Source: Nocardioides sp. URHA0032
GTDB taxonomy: Bacteria > Actinomycetota > Actinomycetes > Propionibacteriales > Nocardioidaceae
DNA: 64,000 nt
Direction of reading: 5' to 3'
NCBI RefSeq assembly: GCF_000620645.1
Contig: NZ_JIAV01000018.1
Coordinates: 124,001-188,000 of the forward strand
Numbering within the stretch: position 1 is the stretch's first letter; every line of letters starts with the position of its first letter. A program made the translations under genes and the position numbers. The notes beneath the pieces are model-generated. The model searched no databases, had not been told where the DNA came from, and worked only from the letters and a program-made list of their open reading frames with translations. Positions 50,681 through 59,256 of this stretch are shown piece by piece.

Positions 50681-53268
50681 ATCTCCCCCTGGAGGGTCGC
50701 GATCACGGCATCGATCTCGTCGGGCTTGACCAGCACGTCGCGCGCCTTGGACCCCTCGCTGGGTCCGACCACGCCACGGCTCTCGAGGATGTCCATCAGC
50801 CGGCCCGCCTTCGCGAAGCCGACGCGGAGCTTGCGCTGCAGCATCGAGGTGGACCCGAACTGGGTGGAGACGACCAGCTCGATCGCCTGGATCACCAGGT
50901 CCATGTCGTCGCCGATGTCGTCGTCGAGCTCGCGCTTGCTGGCTGCGGGGGCGGTGACGTCCTCGCGGTAGGTGGGCTGCAGCTGGGTCTTGCAGTGCTG
51001 GACGACCTGGTGGATCTCGGCCTCGGTGACCCAGGAGCCCTGGATCCGTGCGGCCTTCGAGGCACCCATCGGCAGGAACAGGCCGTCACCCTGGCCGACC
51101 AGCTTCTCCGCGCCCGGCTGGTCGAGGATGACCCGGCTGTCGGCGAGGCTGGAGGTGGCGAACGCCAGTCGCGACGGCACGTTCGCCTTGATCAGGCCGG
51201 TCACGACGTCGACGGACGGACGCTGGGTCGCGAGCACCAGGTGGATGCCGGCGGCGCGCGCCAGCTGGGTGATCCGGACGATCGCGTCCTCGACGTCGCG
51301 CGGGGCGACCATCATCAGGTCCGCGAGCTCGTCGACGATCACCAGCAGGTACGGGTACGGCGTGAGCTCGCGCTCGCTGCCCGGCGGCACCGTCACCTTG
51401 CCGGCCCGGACCGCCTTGTTGAAGTCGTCGATGTGGCGGAAGCCGAAGTTCGCAAGGTCGTCGTACCGCAGGTCCATCTCGCGGACGACCCACGCCAGCG
51501 CCTCGGCGGCCTTCTTGGGGTTCGTGATGATCGGCGTGATCAGGTGCGGGACGCCCTCGTAGGCGTTCAGCTCGACCCGCTTCGGGTCGACCATGATCAT
51601 CCGCACCTCGTCCGGGGTGGAGCGCATCAGGATCGAGGTGATCATCGAGTTGATGAACGACGACTTGCCCGAGCCGGTGGCGCCGGCGACCAGGAGGTGC
51701 GGCATCTTCGCGAGGTTCGCGACGACGAACCCGCCCTCCACGTCCTTGCCGAGCCCGGCGACCATCGGGTGGTGGTCGCTGCGCGCGGTGGTCGAGCGGA
51801 GCACGTCGCCGAGGGAGACGATCTCCTTGTCCAGGTTGGGGATCTCGACGCCGACCGCGGACTTCCCCGGGATCGGGCTCAGGATCCGCACGTCGGCCGA
51901 GGCGACGGCGTACGCGATGTTCTTCTGGATGTTCGTGATCTTCTCGACCTTCACGCCCGGACCGAGCTCGACCTCGTAGCGGGTCACGGTCGGGCCGCGC
52001 GTGTAGCCGGTGACCTGGGCGTCGATCGCGAACTCCTCGATCACCTGGGTCAGCCGGTCCACCACCGCGTCGCTGGCCTTGGAGCGTGCCTTGTGCGGCG
52101 AGCCCGGCTTCAGCACGTCGTTGGCGGGCAGCGAGTAGGCGACGTCGCCGGACAGCGCGAGCTGCTCGACGCGCGGCGGCAGCGGCGTGTGAAATGGTGC
52201 AGGGAGCTCGGTGTTGTCGCCATCTGTGGTTACGACCGTAGGTACGTCACCGTCCGTCGGCGCGAAGATGTCCAGCCCCTCGTCGGTGGTCTCGAGGTTC
52301 TTCTTCCGCTTGCGGAGCTCGCGGTCGGTGAGGACCGGGCTGTCGTACGCCGGGTCGCCGAGGTCCGGGTCGATCTCGTCGACCTCGGCGGGCTTGCGCC
52401 GGCGGGAGCGGGTCGCCGGGATCGCCTGGGTGGCGTCCGGGTCCTCGGCGTGGGCAGGCTCGCGGCCGAGCAGCCGGTCGCGGGTCTCCGCGAGCCTGGT
52501 CGGGACCTGGTAGAGCGGCGTCGCGGTGATGATGAGGACGCCGAAGAAGGCCAGCATCGCGAGCAGCGGCACGACGACGAGCTCCGAGCGGAGCAGGTCG
52601 AGCAGCAGGCTGGACACGACATACCCGATCGCGCCGCCGGCGCTGCGCAGGTCGGAGGTGTCACCCATCTCGGGCTGGGGGTTGCCCCCGGCGATCTGGA
52701 CGATCCCGAGCAGGCCGAAGGCGAACGCCGACCAGCCGACCACCTGGCGCCCGACCGGTCCGTTGTGCTCGGGGTCGCGCATGGTGCGCCAGCCGACGTA
52801 GAGCAGCGCGAGCGGGACGAGGAAGCCGACCTTGCCGACCGAGCCCTCGACGACCGTGCGCGCGGCATCCATGATCGAGCCGGGCAGCTGCCACCAGACC
52901 GCGGCGGCGACGACGACCGCGCCGGCGAACAGGAACAGGCCCACGCCGTCGCGCCGGTGCTCGGGCTCGAGGTCGCGGGCGGTGTGCCCGATGCTCCGGG
53001 CGATCGCGCCGATGCCGTGCGCGACGGCCAGCCAGACGGCGGCGACCCCTCGGAAGACCACGGTGAACACCCGGGCGACCGGTCCCGGACCGCTGCGGAC
53101 GGCACGCGGTGCCGGGCGGCGGGCCGCGGGCTTCAGGGCAGCCGGCTTCCGCTTCGGGGCAGGCTTGCGCTTCGGGCTGGTACTCCGGGTTCGGGTGCTC
53201 GAGCCGCTCCGCGAGGAGGACGTGCTCTTGCTCCGCGACCCCGGCGGGGAAGACGTACGGGTCGCCAT
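50677..53268 (-). CDS. ftsK: DNA translocase FtsK
   Basis: An 863-residue FtsK/SpoIIIE translocase that pumps chromosomes during division or septation. A basic Ser/Pro/Lys-rich N-terminus is followed by four membrane segments, a 200-residue linker, the motor with Walker A GATGSGKS (about 529-536) and DELADLMM, and a C-terminal gamma winged helix (STSMLQRKLRVGFAKAGRLMD) that reads orientation sequences. The ATG at 53266-53268 is 7 nt after TAGGGT, so leaderless; an upstream GTG falls inside the promoter. Coupled to the RodZ-like gene. Confidence 0.96.
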   Translation of the reverse strand: MATRTSSPPGSRSKSTSSSRSGSSTRTRSTSPKRKPAPKRKPAALKPAARRPAPRAVRSGPGPVARVFTVVFRGVAAVWLAVAHGIGAIARSIGHTARDLEPEHRRDGVGLFLFAGAVVVAAAVWWQLPGSIMDAARTVVEGSVGKVGFLVPLALLYVGWRTMRDPEHNGPVGRQVVGWSAFAFGLLGIVQIAGGNPQPEMGDTSDLRSAGGAIGYVVSSLLLDLLRSELVVVPLLAMLAFFGVLIITATPLYQVPTRLAETRDRLLGREPAHAEDPDATQAIPATRSRRRKPAEVDEIDPDLGDPAYDSPVLTDRELRKRKKNLETTDEGLDIFAPTDGDVPTVVTTDGDNTELPAPFHTPLPPRVEQLALSGDVAYSLPANDVLKPGSPHKARSKASDAVVDRLTQVIEEFAIDAQVTGYTRGPTVTRYEVELGPGVKVEKITNIQKNIAYAVASADVRILSPIPGKSAVGVEIPNLDKEIVSLGDVLRSTTARSDHHPMVAGLGKDVEGGFVVANLAKMPHLLVAGATGSGKSSFINSMITSILMRSTPDEVRMIMVDPKRVELNAYEGVPHLITPIITNPKKAAEALAWVVREMDLRYDDLANFGFRHIDDFNKAVRAGKVTVPPGSERELTPYPYLLVIVDELADLMMVAPRDVEDAIVRITQLARAAGIHLVLATQRPSVDVVTGLIKANVPSRLAFATSSLADSRVILDQPGAEKLVGQGDGLFLPMGASKAARIQGSWVTEAEIHQVVQHCKTQLQPTYREDVTAPAASKRELDDDIGDDMDLVIQAIELVVSTQFGSTSMLQRKLRVGFAKAGRLMDILESRGVVGPSEGSKARDVLVKPDEIDAVIATLQGEM

Positions 53269-53275
53269 GGTTGAC

Positions 53276-53281
53276 ACCCTA
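53276..53281 (-). promoter_or_regulatory. Leaderless -10 box for ftsK
   Basis: TAGGGT, 7 nt before the ftsK ATG. Confidence 0.55.
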
Positions 53282-53334
53282 CGCAGGGGTCACTCCAGTC
53301 ACATGGATCACAGGAGTGCGTGTCGGGGTCCACC

Positions 53335-53520
53335 GTGTCTCGATACGCACCCACCCGCCTTTCGCAGGCTCAGGCGGGGGTGCTACTCGACCCCTTCGGC
53401 CGACGCCGAGACCTCGTTCCTCGGCTCACCAGTGTCTCGATACGCACCCACCCGCCTTCGCAGGCTCAGGCGGGGGTGCTACTCGACCCCTTCGGCCGAC
53501 GCCGAGACCTCGTTCCTCGG
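53335..53520. repeat. Two near-identical 90-bp direct repeats before ftsK
   Basis: Copies at 53335-53424 and 53432-53520 start GTGTCTCGATACGCACCC and end CCTCGTTCCTCGG; they differ by one T. Each contains a CACCCACCCGCC/GGCGGGGGTG stem and GCTACTCGACC, linking it to the recA-recX repeat. The 264-bp gap between rnj and ftsK consists mainly of this pair. Confidence 0.88.
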
Positions 53521-53532
53521 TCTCGGCTGGCC

Positions 53533-55218
53533 TCAGGCCTCGATGACGACGGGGATGATCATCGGCCGGCGCCGGTGGGTGTTGCTGACCCACCGTCCGA
53601 CGACGCGGCGCACGGTCTGCTGGAGCTGGTAGGAGTCGGTGTTGCCCTCGCGGATCTGGGCGTCCAGCGCATCGATGATCGGCTGCTTGACGTCGTCGAA
53701 GGTCGCGTCGTCCTCGGCGAAGCCGCGGGCGTGGATCTCGGGGCCGGCGGAGACCTTCCCGCTGACCGAGTCGACCACGACGATCACCGAGATGAAGCCC
53801 TCCTCGCCGAGGATCCGGCGGTCCTTGAGGTCGGACTCGGTGATGTCGCCGACCGACGAGCCGTCCACGAAGACGTACCCGCAGTCGACCTTGCCCGCGA
53901 CCGAGGCGACGCCGTCGACCAGGTCGACGACCACGCCGTCCTCGGCGATGACGACGTTCTCGATGCCGGTCGCCCGGGCCAGCGCGGCGTTGGCCAGCAT
54001 GTGCCGGATCTCGCCGTGCACGGGCAGCACGTTGCGCGGCCTGACGATGTTGTAGCAGTAGAGGAGCTCGCCGGCACTGGCGTGGCCGGACACATGGACG
54101 AGCGCGTTGCCCTTGTGCACGACCCGGGCGCCCCAGCGGGCCAGGCCGTTGATGACCCGGTAGACGGCGTTCTCGTTGCCGGGGATCAGGCTGGACGCGA
54201 GCAGGACGGTGTCGCCCTCCTCGATGTGCACGAAGTTGTGGTTGCGCTGGGCGATCCGGCTCAGCGCGCTCATCGGCTCGCCCTGCGAGCCGGTGGAGAT
54301 CAGCACCTGGCGCTCCGGGGGCAGGTCGGCGAGGTCCTTGGCGTCGACGAGCACGTCCGGCGGGACGTGCAGGTAGCCGAGGTCGCGGGCGATCGCCATG
54401 TTGCGGACCATCGAGCGGCCGACGTACGCGATCTTGCGGTCGTGGGCGACGGCTGCGTCGATGACCTGCTGGACACGATGGACGTGCGAGGCGAAGCAGG
54501 CGACGATGACCCGCTGCGCCGAGTCGCGGAAGACCTGGTCGATGACGGGGGTGATCGACTTCTCGGCCGGCGTGAAGCCGGGGGTCTCGGCGTTCGTGGA
54601 GTCGGTGAGGAAGAGGTCGACACCCTCCTCCCCCAGCCGGGCGAACGAGCGCAGGTCGGTGATCCGGCCGTCCAGCGGGAGCTGGTCCATCTTGAAGTCG
54701 CCGGTGTGCAGCACCATGCCGGCGCCGGTCCGGATCGCGACCGCGAGCGCGTCGGGGATCGAGTGGTTGACCGCGACGAACTCGAGGTCGAAGGGGCCGA
54801 TCGTGAGCCGGTCGCCCTCGCGGACCTTGTGGTGCACGGTCTCGCGGAGCCGGTGCTCGCGGAGCTTGGAGTCCAGCAGCGCCAGGGTCAGCTCCGAGCC
54901 GACGAGCGGGATGTCCCGCCGTTCGCGCAGCAGGTACGGCGTCGCGCCGATGTGGTCCTCGTGCCCGTGGGTGAGGACCAGCGCCTCGACCGCGTCGAGC
55001 CGGTCCCGGATCGAGGACCAGTCCGGGAGGATCAGGTCGACGCCCGGCTGGTGGTCCTCGGGGAAGAGCACGCCGCAGTCGACGATCAGCAGGCGGCCGT
55101 CGTACTCGAAGACGGTCATGTTGCGGCCGACCTCGCCGAGGCCGCCCATGGGGATGACCCGCAGGCCCCCCATCGGCAGTGCGGCCGGTTCGGAGAGCTC
55201 GGGATGCGGGTGACTCAA
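53533..55218 (-). CDS. rnj: Ribonuclease J
   Basis: A 561-residue metallo-beta-lactamase ribonuclease (RNase J), with endonuclease and 5'-exonuclease activity in RNA decay. The metal site is HGHEDHIG (84-91), plus SHVHRVQQ and SGHASAGEL; beta-CASP motifs follow. A TTG start with AAAGGA 4 nt upstream is used; a Met at residue 16 is an alternative. It is 10 bp downstream of dapA, an arrangement conserved in actinomycetes. Confidence 0.95.
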   Translation of the reverse strand: MSHPHPELSEPAALPMGGLRVIPMGGLGEVGRNMTVFEYDGRLLIVDCGVLFPEDHQPGVDLILPDWSSIRDRLDAVEALVLTHGHEDHIGATPYLLRERRDIPLVGSELTLALLDSKLREHRLRETVHHKVREGDRLTIGPFDLEFVAVNHSIPDALAVAIRTGAGMVLHTGDFKMDQLPLDGRITDLRSFARLGEEGVDLFLTDSTNAETPGFTPAEKSITPVIDQVFRDSAQRVIVACFASHVHRVQQVIDAAVAHDRKIAYVGRSMVRNMAIARDLGYLHVPPDVLVDAKDLADLPPERQVLISTGSQGEPMSALSRIAQRNHNFVHIEEGDTVLLASSLIPGNENAVYRVINGLARWGARVVHKGNALVHVSGHASAGELLYCYNIVRPRNVLPVHGEIRHMLANAALARATGIENVVIAEDGVVVDLVDGVASVAGKVDCGYVFVDGSSVGDITESDLKDRRILGEEGFISVIVVVDSVSGKVSAGPEIHARGFAEDDATFDDVKQPIIDALDAQIREGNTDSYQLQQTVRRVVGRWVSNTHRRRPMIIPVVIEA

Positions 55219-55228
55219 TGTGTGTCCT

Positions 55229-56125
55229 TTAGAGGAGGCCGGAGGCTTCGAGCCCCACGCGGAGCGCGGCGACCTCGTCGTCGTCGAGCGCCACCAGGGG
55301 GCCGCGCACGTTGCGGTTGTCGAGGACGCCGAGCAGCTGGAGGCTTGCCTTGGCGGTGGTCGCTCCGTAGTTGGGGACGCCCATGATGGCGTCGATCGCG
55401 GGGAGCAGCCGCGTGAAGATCTGGAGGGCCTCGGCGTGGTCGCCGGCCCAGAACGCCTCGGCCATCGCCTTCGTCTCGTTGCCGGCGGCGTGGCCGACGA
55501 CCGAGACGAAGCCGACCGCGCCGTGCGCGAGCCAGCCGAGGTTGCTCGCGTCGTCGCCGGAGTAGACGGCGTACCCGAGCTCGGTGAGCCTGACCCCGCG
55601 CACGAAGTCGTTGACGGCGTCCTTGACCGCGACGACGTTCTGCATCCGGACCGCCTGCTCGTAGGTCTCGAGGGCGATCTGGGTGCCGGTGCGGCCGGGG
55701 ACGTCGTAGAGCATCACGGGCAGGTCGGTGGCCTCGGCGACCGAGCGGAAGTGGTGGAGCACACCGGCCTGGCCGGGCTTGTTGTAGTACGGCGTCACCA
55801 GCAGCACGCCGTCCGCACCGACCTTGGCGGCCTGCTCGGCCAGCTCGATCGAGTGCGCCGTGGAGTTGGTGCCGACGCCCGCGACGACGCTCGCGCGGGC
55901 GCCGACGGCGTCCTTGACCGCGGCGAGGATCGCGCCGTCCTCCTCGGTGGTGGTCGTGGGCGACTCGCCCGTCGTGCCCGACACCACGACGCCGTCGTGA
56001 CCGTGGTCGACGAGGTGGGCGGCGATCCGGGCGGTGCCCTCGAGGTCGACCGAGCCGTCGCCGTGGAACGCGGTGGCCATCGCCGTCAGGACGTGGCCGA
56101 ACGGTGCAACGGGCGCGGACGTCAT
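55229..56125 (-). CDS. dapA: 4-hydroxy-tetrahydrodipicolinate synthase
   Basis: A 298-residue DapA condensing pyruvate with aspartate semialdehyde, first committed step of lysine and diaminopimelate synthesis. Schiff-base Lys168 (VVAVKDAV), Tyr140 (MLYDVPGRTG) and GTTGESPTT are present. The ATG is 7 nt after TAGCCT (leaderless). It precedes rnj. Confidence 0.96.
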   Translation of the reverse strand: MTSAPVAPFGHVLTAMATAFHGDGSVDLEGTARIAAHLVDHGHDGVVVSGTTGESPTTTTEEDGAILAAVKDAVGARASVVAGVGTNSTAHSIELAEQAAKVGADGVLLVTPYYNKPGQAGVLHHFRSVAEATDLPVMLYDVPGRTGTQIALETYEQAVRMQNVVAVKDAVNDFVRGVRLTELGYAVYSGDDASNLGWLAHGAVGFVSVVGHAAGNETKAMAEAFWAGDHAEALQIFTRLLPAIDAIMGVPNYGATTAKASLQLLGVLDNRNVRGPLVALDDDEVAALRVGLEASGLL

Positions 56126-56132
56126 GTGCTCA

Positions 56133-56138
56133 AGGCTA
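56133..56138 (-). promoter_or_regulatory. Leaderless -10 box for dapA-rnj
   Basis: TAGCCT, 7 nt before the dapA ATG, with no ribosome site between. Confidence 0.52.
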
Positions 56139-56154
56139 TCGTCCCGGCCACCGC

Positions 56155-57078
56155 TCACACGTGCGGCATGACGTCGCGTGCCACGAGTCGCAGGTGGTCG
56201 AGGTCGGAGAGGTCCAGGAACTGCAGGTAGATCCGCTGCGCGCCGAGGTCGGCGTACCGGCGGATCGTGTCGGCCGCCTCTTCGGGCGTACCGGCGACGC
56301 CGTTCTCCCGCAGCTCGTCCTTGTCGCGGCCGATCGCAGCGGCGCGGCGCTCGACCTCGGCCTCGTCGGCGCCGACGCAGACGACCAGCGCGTTGGACCA
56401 GGTCAGCCCGTCCGGGTCGCGGTCGTGCCGCTCGCAGGCCTCGCGGACCCGTGCGAACTGGGTGCGCGTGTCGTCCTCGCCCGCGAACGGGACGTTGAAC
56501 TCGTCGGCGTACCGAGCCGCCAGGTCCGGCGTACGCCGCGCGCCGTGGCCGCCGATCAGGACAGGCACCTTCGCCTGCGCCGGCTTGGGCAGCGCCGGGT
56601 TGTCGGTCACCCGGTAGTGCGTGCCCTCGTGGGCGAACCGCTCCCCCGGCGGCGTCGCCCACAGCCCGGTGATGATCGCCAGCTGCTCCTCGAACCGGTC
56701 GAACCGCTCGCCGGTGCCGGGGAACGGGATGCCGTACGCCTCGTGCTCCTGCGCGAACCAGCCGGCGCCGATCCCGAGCTCGACCCGCCCGCCGCTCATC
56801 TGGTCGACGGTCGCCACGCTGATCGCCAGCGGTCCGGGCAGCCGGAAGGTCGCGCTCGTCATCAGCGTCCCGAGCCGGATCGTGCTGGTCTCGCGGGCGA
56901 TCCCGGCCAGCGTGATCCACGCGTCGCTCGGCCCGGGAAGCCCCTCGGTGCCCATCCCGAGGTAGTGGTCGGAGCGGAAGAACGCCCCGAACCCGAGCGC
57001 CTCCGCCTCCTTGGCCACCGCCACCAGGTCGTCGTACGTCGCCCCCTGCTGAGGCTCGGTGAACACGCGCAGCTCCAT
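56155..57078 (-). CDS. LLM-class F420-dependent oxidoreductase
   Basis: A 307-residue luciferase-like TIM-barrel protein. FRSDHYLGMG, RLGTLMTSATFRLPGPLAISVATVDQMSGGRVELGIGAGW and the PVLIGGHGARRTPDLAARYAD strands are typical of actinobacterial LLM enzymes that use F420. The substrate is unknown. It stands alone between dapA and folA, on the same strand. Confidence 0.87.
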   Translation of the reverse strand: MELRVFTEPQQGATYDDLVAVAKEAEALGFGAFFRSDHYLGMGTEGLPGPSDAWITLAGIARETSTIRLGTLMTSATFRLPGPLAISVATVDQMSGGRVELGIGAGWFAQEHEAYGIPFPGTGERFDRFEEQLAIITGLWATPPGERFAHEGTHYRVTDNPALPKPAQAKVPVLIGGHGARRTPDLAARYADEFNVPFAGEDDTRTQFARVREACERHDRDPDGLTWSNALVVCVGADEAEVERRAAAIGRDKDELRENGVAGTPEEAADTIRRYADLGAQRIYLQFLDLSDLDHLRLVARDVMPHV

Positions 57079-57119
57079 GCCGTCACCCTGTCAGGCCGCG
57101 CAAGCTCGCAGGTGGCGCG

Positions 57120-57602
57120 TCACATCCGCTCGCGCCGCAGCCAGGTGACCCGCTCGTACCCCTCGCGCGGCTCCCGCTCGACGACCTCCCAGGCGGCAGG
57201 GTCGATCTCGGGGTAGAAGGCGTCTCCGGGCGGCGAGACCGGCACCTCGCTGATGATCTGCTCGCTCGCGAACGGCATCGCCTCGGCGTACACCTGCGCC
57301 CCGCCGGCGACGACCACCTCGCCGGGCAGGAGCGCAGCCCGGGACAGGGCGTCGAAGAACGAGTGGGTGACCAGGACGCCGTCGGCGGACCAGGTCGGCG
57401 AGCGGGTGAGCACGATCGTGGTCCGGCCCGGTAGCGGCCGGCCGATGGACTCGTAGGTCGTCCGGCCTATCACCAGCGTGTGGCCCGTCGTCAGCCGCTT
57501 GAACTCGGCCTGTTCGCCGGGGATCTTCCACGGGATGTCGGGCCCGTTGCCGATCACCCGGTTGCGGGCCACGGCCGCCACCATCACGATGCGCTTGCTC
57601 AT
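57120..57602 (-). CDS. folA: Dihydrofolate reductase
   Basis: A 160-residue DHFR reducing dihydrofolate with [34 protein letters not shown] shows the active-site loop; the acidic active-site residue is E or D of that region, and [23 protein letters not shown] and VVAGGAQVY are the NADPH-binding motifs. The ATG overlaps the thyA stop (ATGA). thyA makes dihydrofolate and folA recycles it. Confidence 0.96.
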   Translation of the reverse strand: MSKRIVMVAAVARNRVIGNGPDIPWKIPGEQAEFKRLTTGHTLVIGRTTYESIGRPLPGRTTIVLTRSPTWSADGVLVTHSFFDALSRAALLPGEVVVAGGAQVYAEAMPFASEQIISEVPVSPPGDAFYPEIDPAAWEVVEREPREGYERVTWLRRERM

Positions 57603-58393
57603 ACGGCGATGGGCGCCTTGATCCCGGGATGCGGGTCGTAGCCCTCCACGCTGATGTGCTCGAGGTCGAACGCGTCCAGCTCGGAGACCGCCGGGTCCAG
57701 CACGAGCCGCGGGAGCGGGCGCGGCGAGCGGGTCAGCTGGAGCCGGGCCTGCTCGAGGTGGTTGAGGTAGAGGTGCGCGTCGCCGAGCGTGTGCACGAAG
57801 TCGCCGACCTCGAGACCGGTCACCTGGGCGACCATGTGGGTGAGCAGGGCGTACGACGCGATGTTGAACGGGACGCCGAGGAACACGTCGGCCGAGCGCT
57901 GGTAGAGCTGGCAGGAGAGCCGGCCGTCGGCCACGTAGAACTGGAACATCGTGTGGCAGGGCGCGAGCGCCATGTCGGGGATGTCGGCGACGTTCCACGC
58001 CGAGACGATGTGGCGTCGCGAGTCCGGGTTGTCCCGGATCTGCGACACCACGGCCGCGATCTGGTCGACGTGGCCGCCGTCCGGTGTGGGCCAGGACCGC
58101 CACTGGTAGCCGTAGACCGGCCCGAGGTCGCCGTTCTCGTCGGCCCACTCGTCCCAGATCGTGATGCCGCGGTCCTGGAGCCACTTCACGTTGGTGTCGC
58201 CCCGCAGGAACCACAGCAGCTCGCCGAACACCGAGCGGGTGTGGATCTTCTTCGTGGTGACCAGCGGGAAGCCGGCACGGAGGTCGAAGCGCATCTGGTG
58301 GCCGAAGACCGAGCGGGTGCCGGTGCCGGTGCGGTCGCCCTTCTCGACACCATCGTCGAGGACCCGCTGGAGGAGATCGAGGTACTGCTGCAC
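57599..58393 (-). CDS. thyA: Thymidylate synthase
   Basis: A 264-residue ThyA, the same length as the E. coli enzyme, with the catalytic cysteine at 146 ([11 protein letters not shown]). It methylates dUMP using methylene-THF. The GTG at 58391-58393 is 7 nt from TAGGGT, whose TAG is the phzF stop; the longer open frame upstream is non-homologous. Coupled to folA. Confidence 0.97.
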   Translation of the reverse strand: MQQYLDLLQRVLDDGVEKGDRTGTGTRSVFGHQMRFDLRAGFPLVTTKKIHTRSVFGELLWFLRGDTNVKWLQDRGITIWDEWADENGDLGPVYGYQWRSWPTPDGGHVDQIAAVVSQIRDNPDSRRHIVSAWNVADIPDMALAPCHTMFQFYVADGRLSCQLYQRSADVFLGVPFNIASYALLTHMVAQVTGLEVGDFVHTLGDAHLYLNHLEQARLQLTRSPRPLPRLVLDPAVSELDAFDLEHISVEGYDPHPGIKAPIAV

Positions 58394-58400
58394 GGTCCCG

Positions 58401-58406
58401 ACCCTA
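58401..58406 (-). promoter_or_regulatory. Leaderless -10 box for thyA-folA
   Basis: TAGGGT, 7 nt before the thyA GTG. The TAG is also the stop codon of the phzF-like gene. Confidence 0.58.
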
Positions 58407-59234
58407 GTCGAGCGACACGGTTCCGGTGATCGTCGTTCGCGTGTCGCCACCGACCCAGACCTGGCCGTCGACGGTGTCCACGTGCACCCGGCCGGCCCGG
58501 CCGAGCGCGGTGCCCTGGGAGGCGACGTACGACGACGGCAGCCGGGTGCCGGCGAGCCACTGCCCGACGCCCGCGTTGAGCGAGCCGGTCACCGGGTCCT
58601 CCGGCATCCCGTAGCCGGGGCAGAACGCGCGCAGCTCGGCGGCGAGCGGGCCGTCGGCGTACGGCCCGACGACGCCGATCTTCAGGTCGCCGAACGCCGT
58701 CCAGTCCGGCTCGACGGCGAGCACCGCGGCGGCGTCCTCCAGCAGGACGCCCACCCAGCCCGGACCGTTGTCGATCCAGGCCGTCTCGAGGATCGCCGAC
58801 TCCGGCAGCCGCAGCGCCCGGCAGATCCCCGCCAGGTCGGAGGCGTCCACCGGACCGGAGCGCATCAGCGGCGGCGCGGCGAACGACAGCCGATCGGCGC
58901 GCCGGATCCGCACCAGCCCGGCACCGCACTCCTGGACGACGGAGTCCGGGGAGCCGTCGCCCGCGGGCACCCCGCCGGCCTCGAGCCACGCGTGCGCGCT
59001 CCCGAGCGTCGGGTGGCCGGCGAACGGCAGCTCGCCTCCGGGCGTCCAGATCCGCAGCCGGTAGTCGGCGGCCGGGTCCGTTGGCGGTAGCAGGAACGTC
59101 GTCTCCGACAGGTTCGTCCACCGGGCGAACGCCGCCATCTGGTCGTCGGTGACGCCGTCGGCGTCGTGCACGACCGCGACCGGGTTGCCGCGCAGCGGCT
59201 GGGCGGAGAACACGTCGACCTGGCTGAATCGCAT
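58404..59234 (-). CDS. PhzF family epimerase/isomerase
   Basis: A 276-residue PhzF-type protein with the two-lobed diaminopimelate-epimerase fold: [17 protein letters not shown] at the start, [31 protein letters not shown] and [11 protein letters not shown]. Phenazine genes are absent, so a general isomerase role is more likely. The ATG at 59232-59234 is 7 nt from TATTTT, favouring it over an upstream TTG. Confidence 0.88.
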   Translation of the reverse strand: MRFSQVDVFSAQPLRGNPVAVVHDADGVTDDQMAAFARWTNLSETTFLLPPTDPAADYRLRIWTPGGELPFAGHPTLGSAHAWLEAGGVPAGDGSPDSVVQECGAGLVRIRRADRLSFAAPPLMRSGPVDASDLAGICRALRLPESAILETAWIDNGPGWVGVLLEDAAAVLAVEPDWTAFGDLKIGVVGPYADGPLAAELRAFCPGYGMPEDPVTGSLNAGVGQWLAGTRLPSSYVASQGTALGRAGRVHVDTVDGQVWVGGDTRTTITGTVSLD

Positions 59235-59241
59235 GCGATCC

Positions 59242-59247
59242 AAAATA
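59242..59247 (-). promoter_or_regulatory. Leaderless -10 box for the PhzF gene
   Basis: TATTTT, 7 nt before the ATG, conspicuously AT-rich for this genome. Confidence 0.58.
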
Positions 59248-59256
59248 GGGGCCAGG

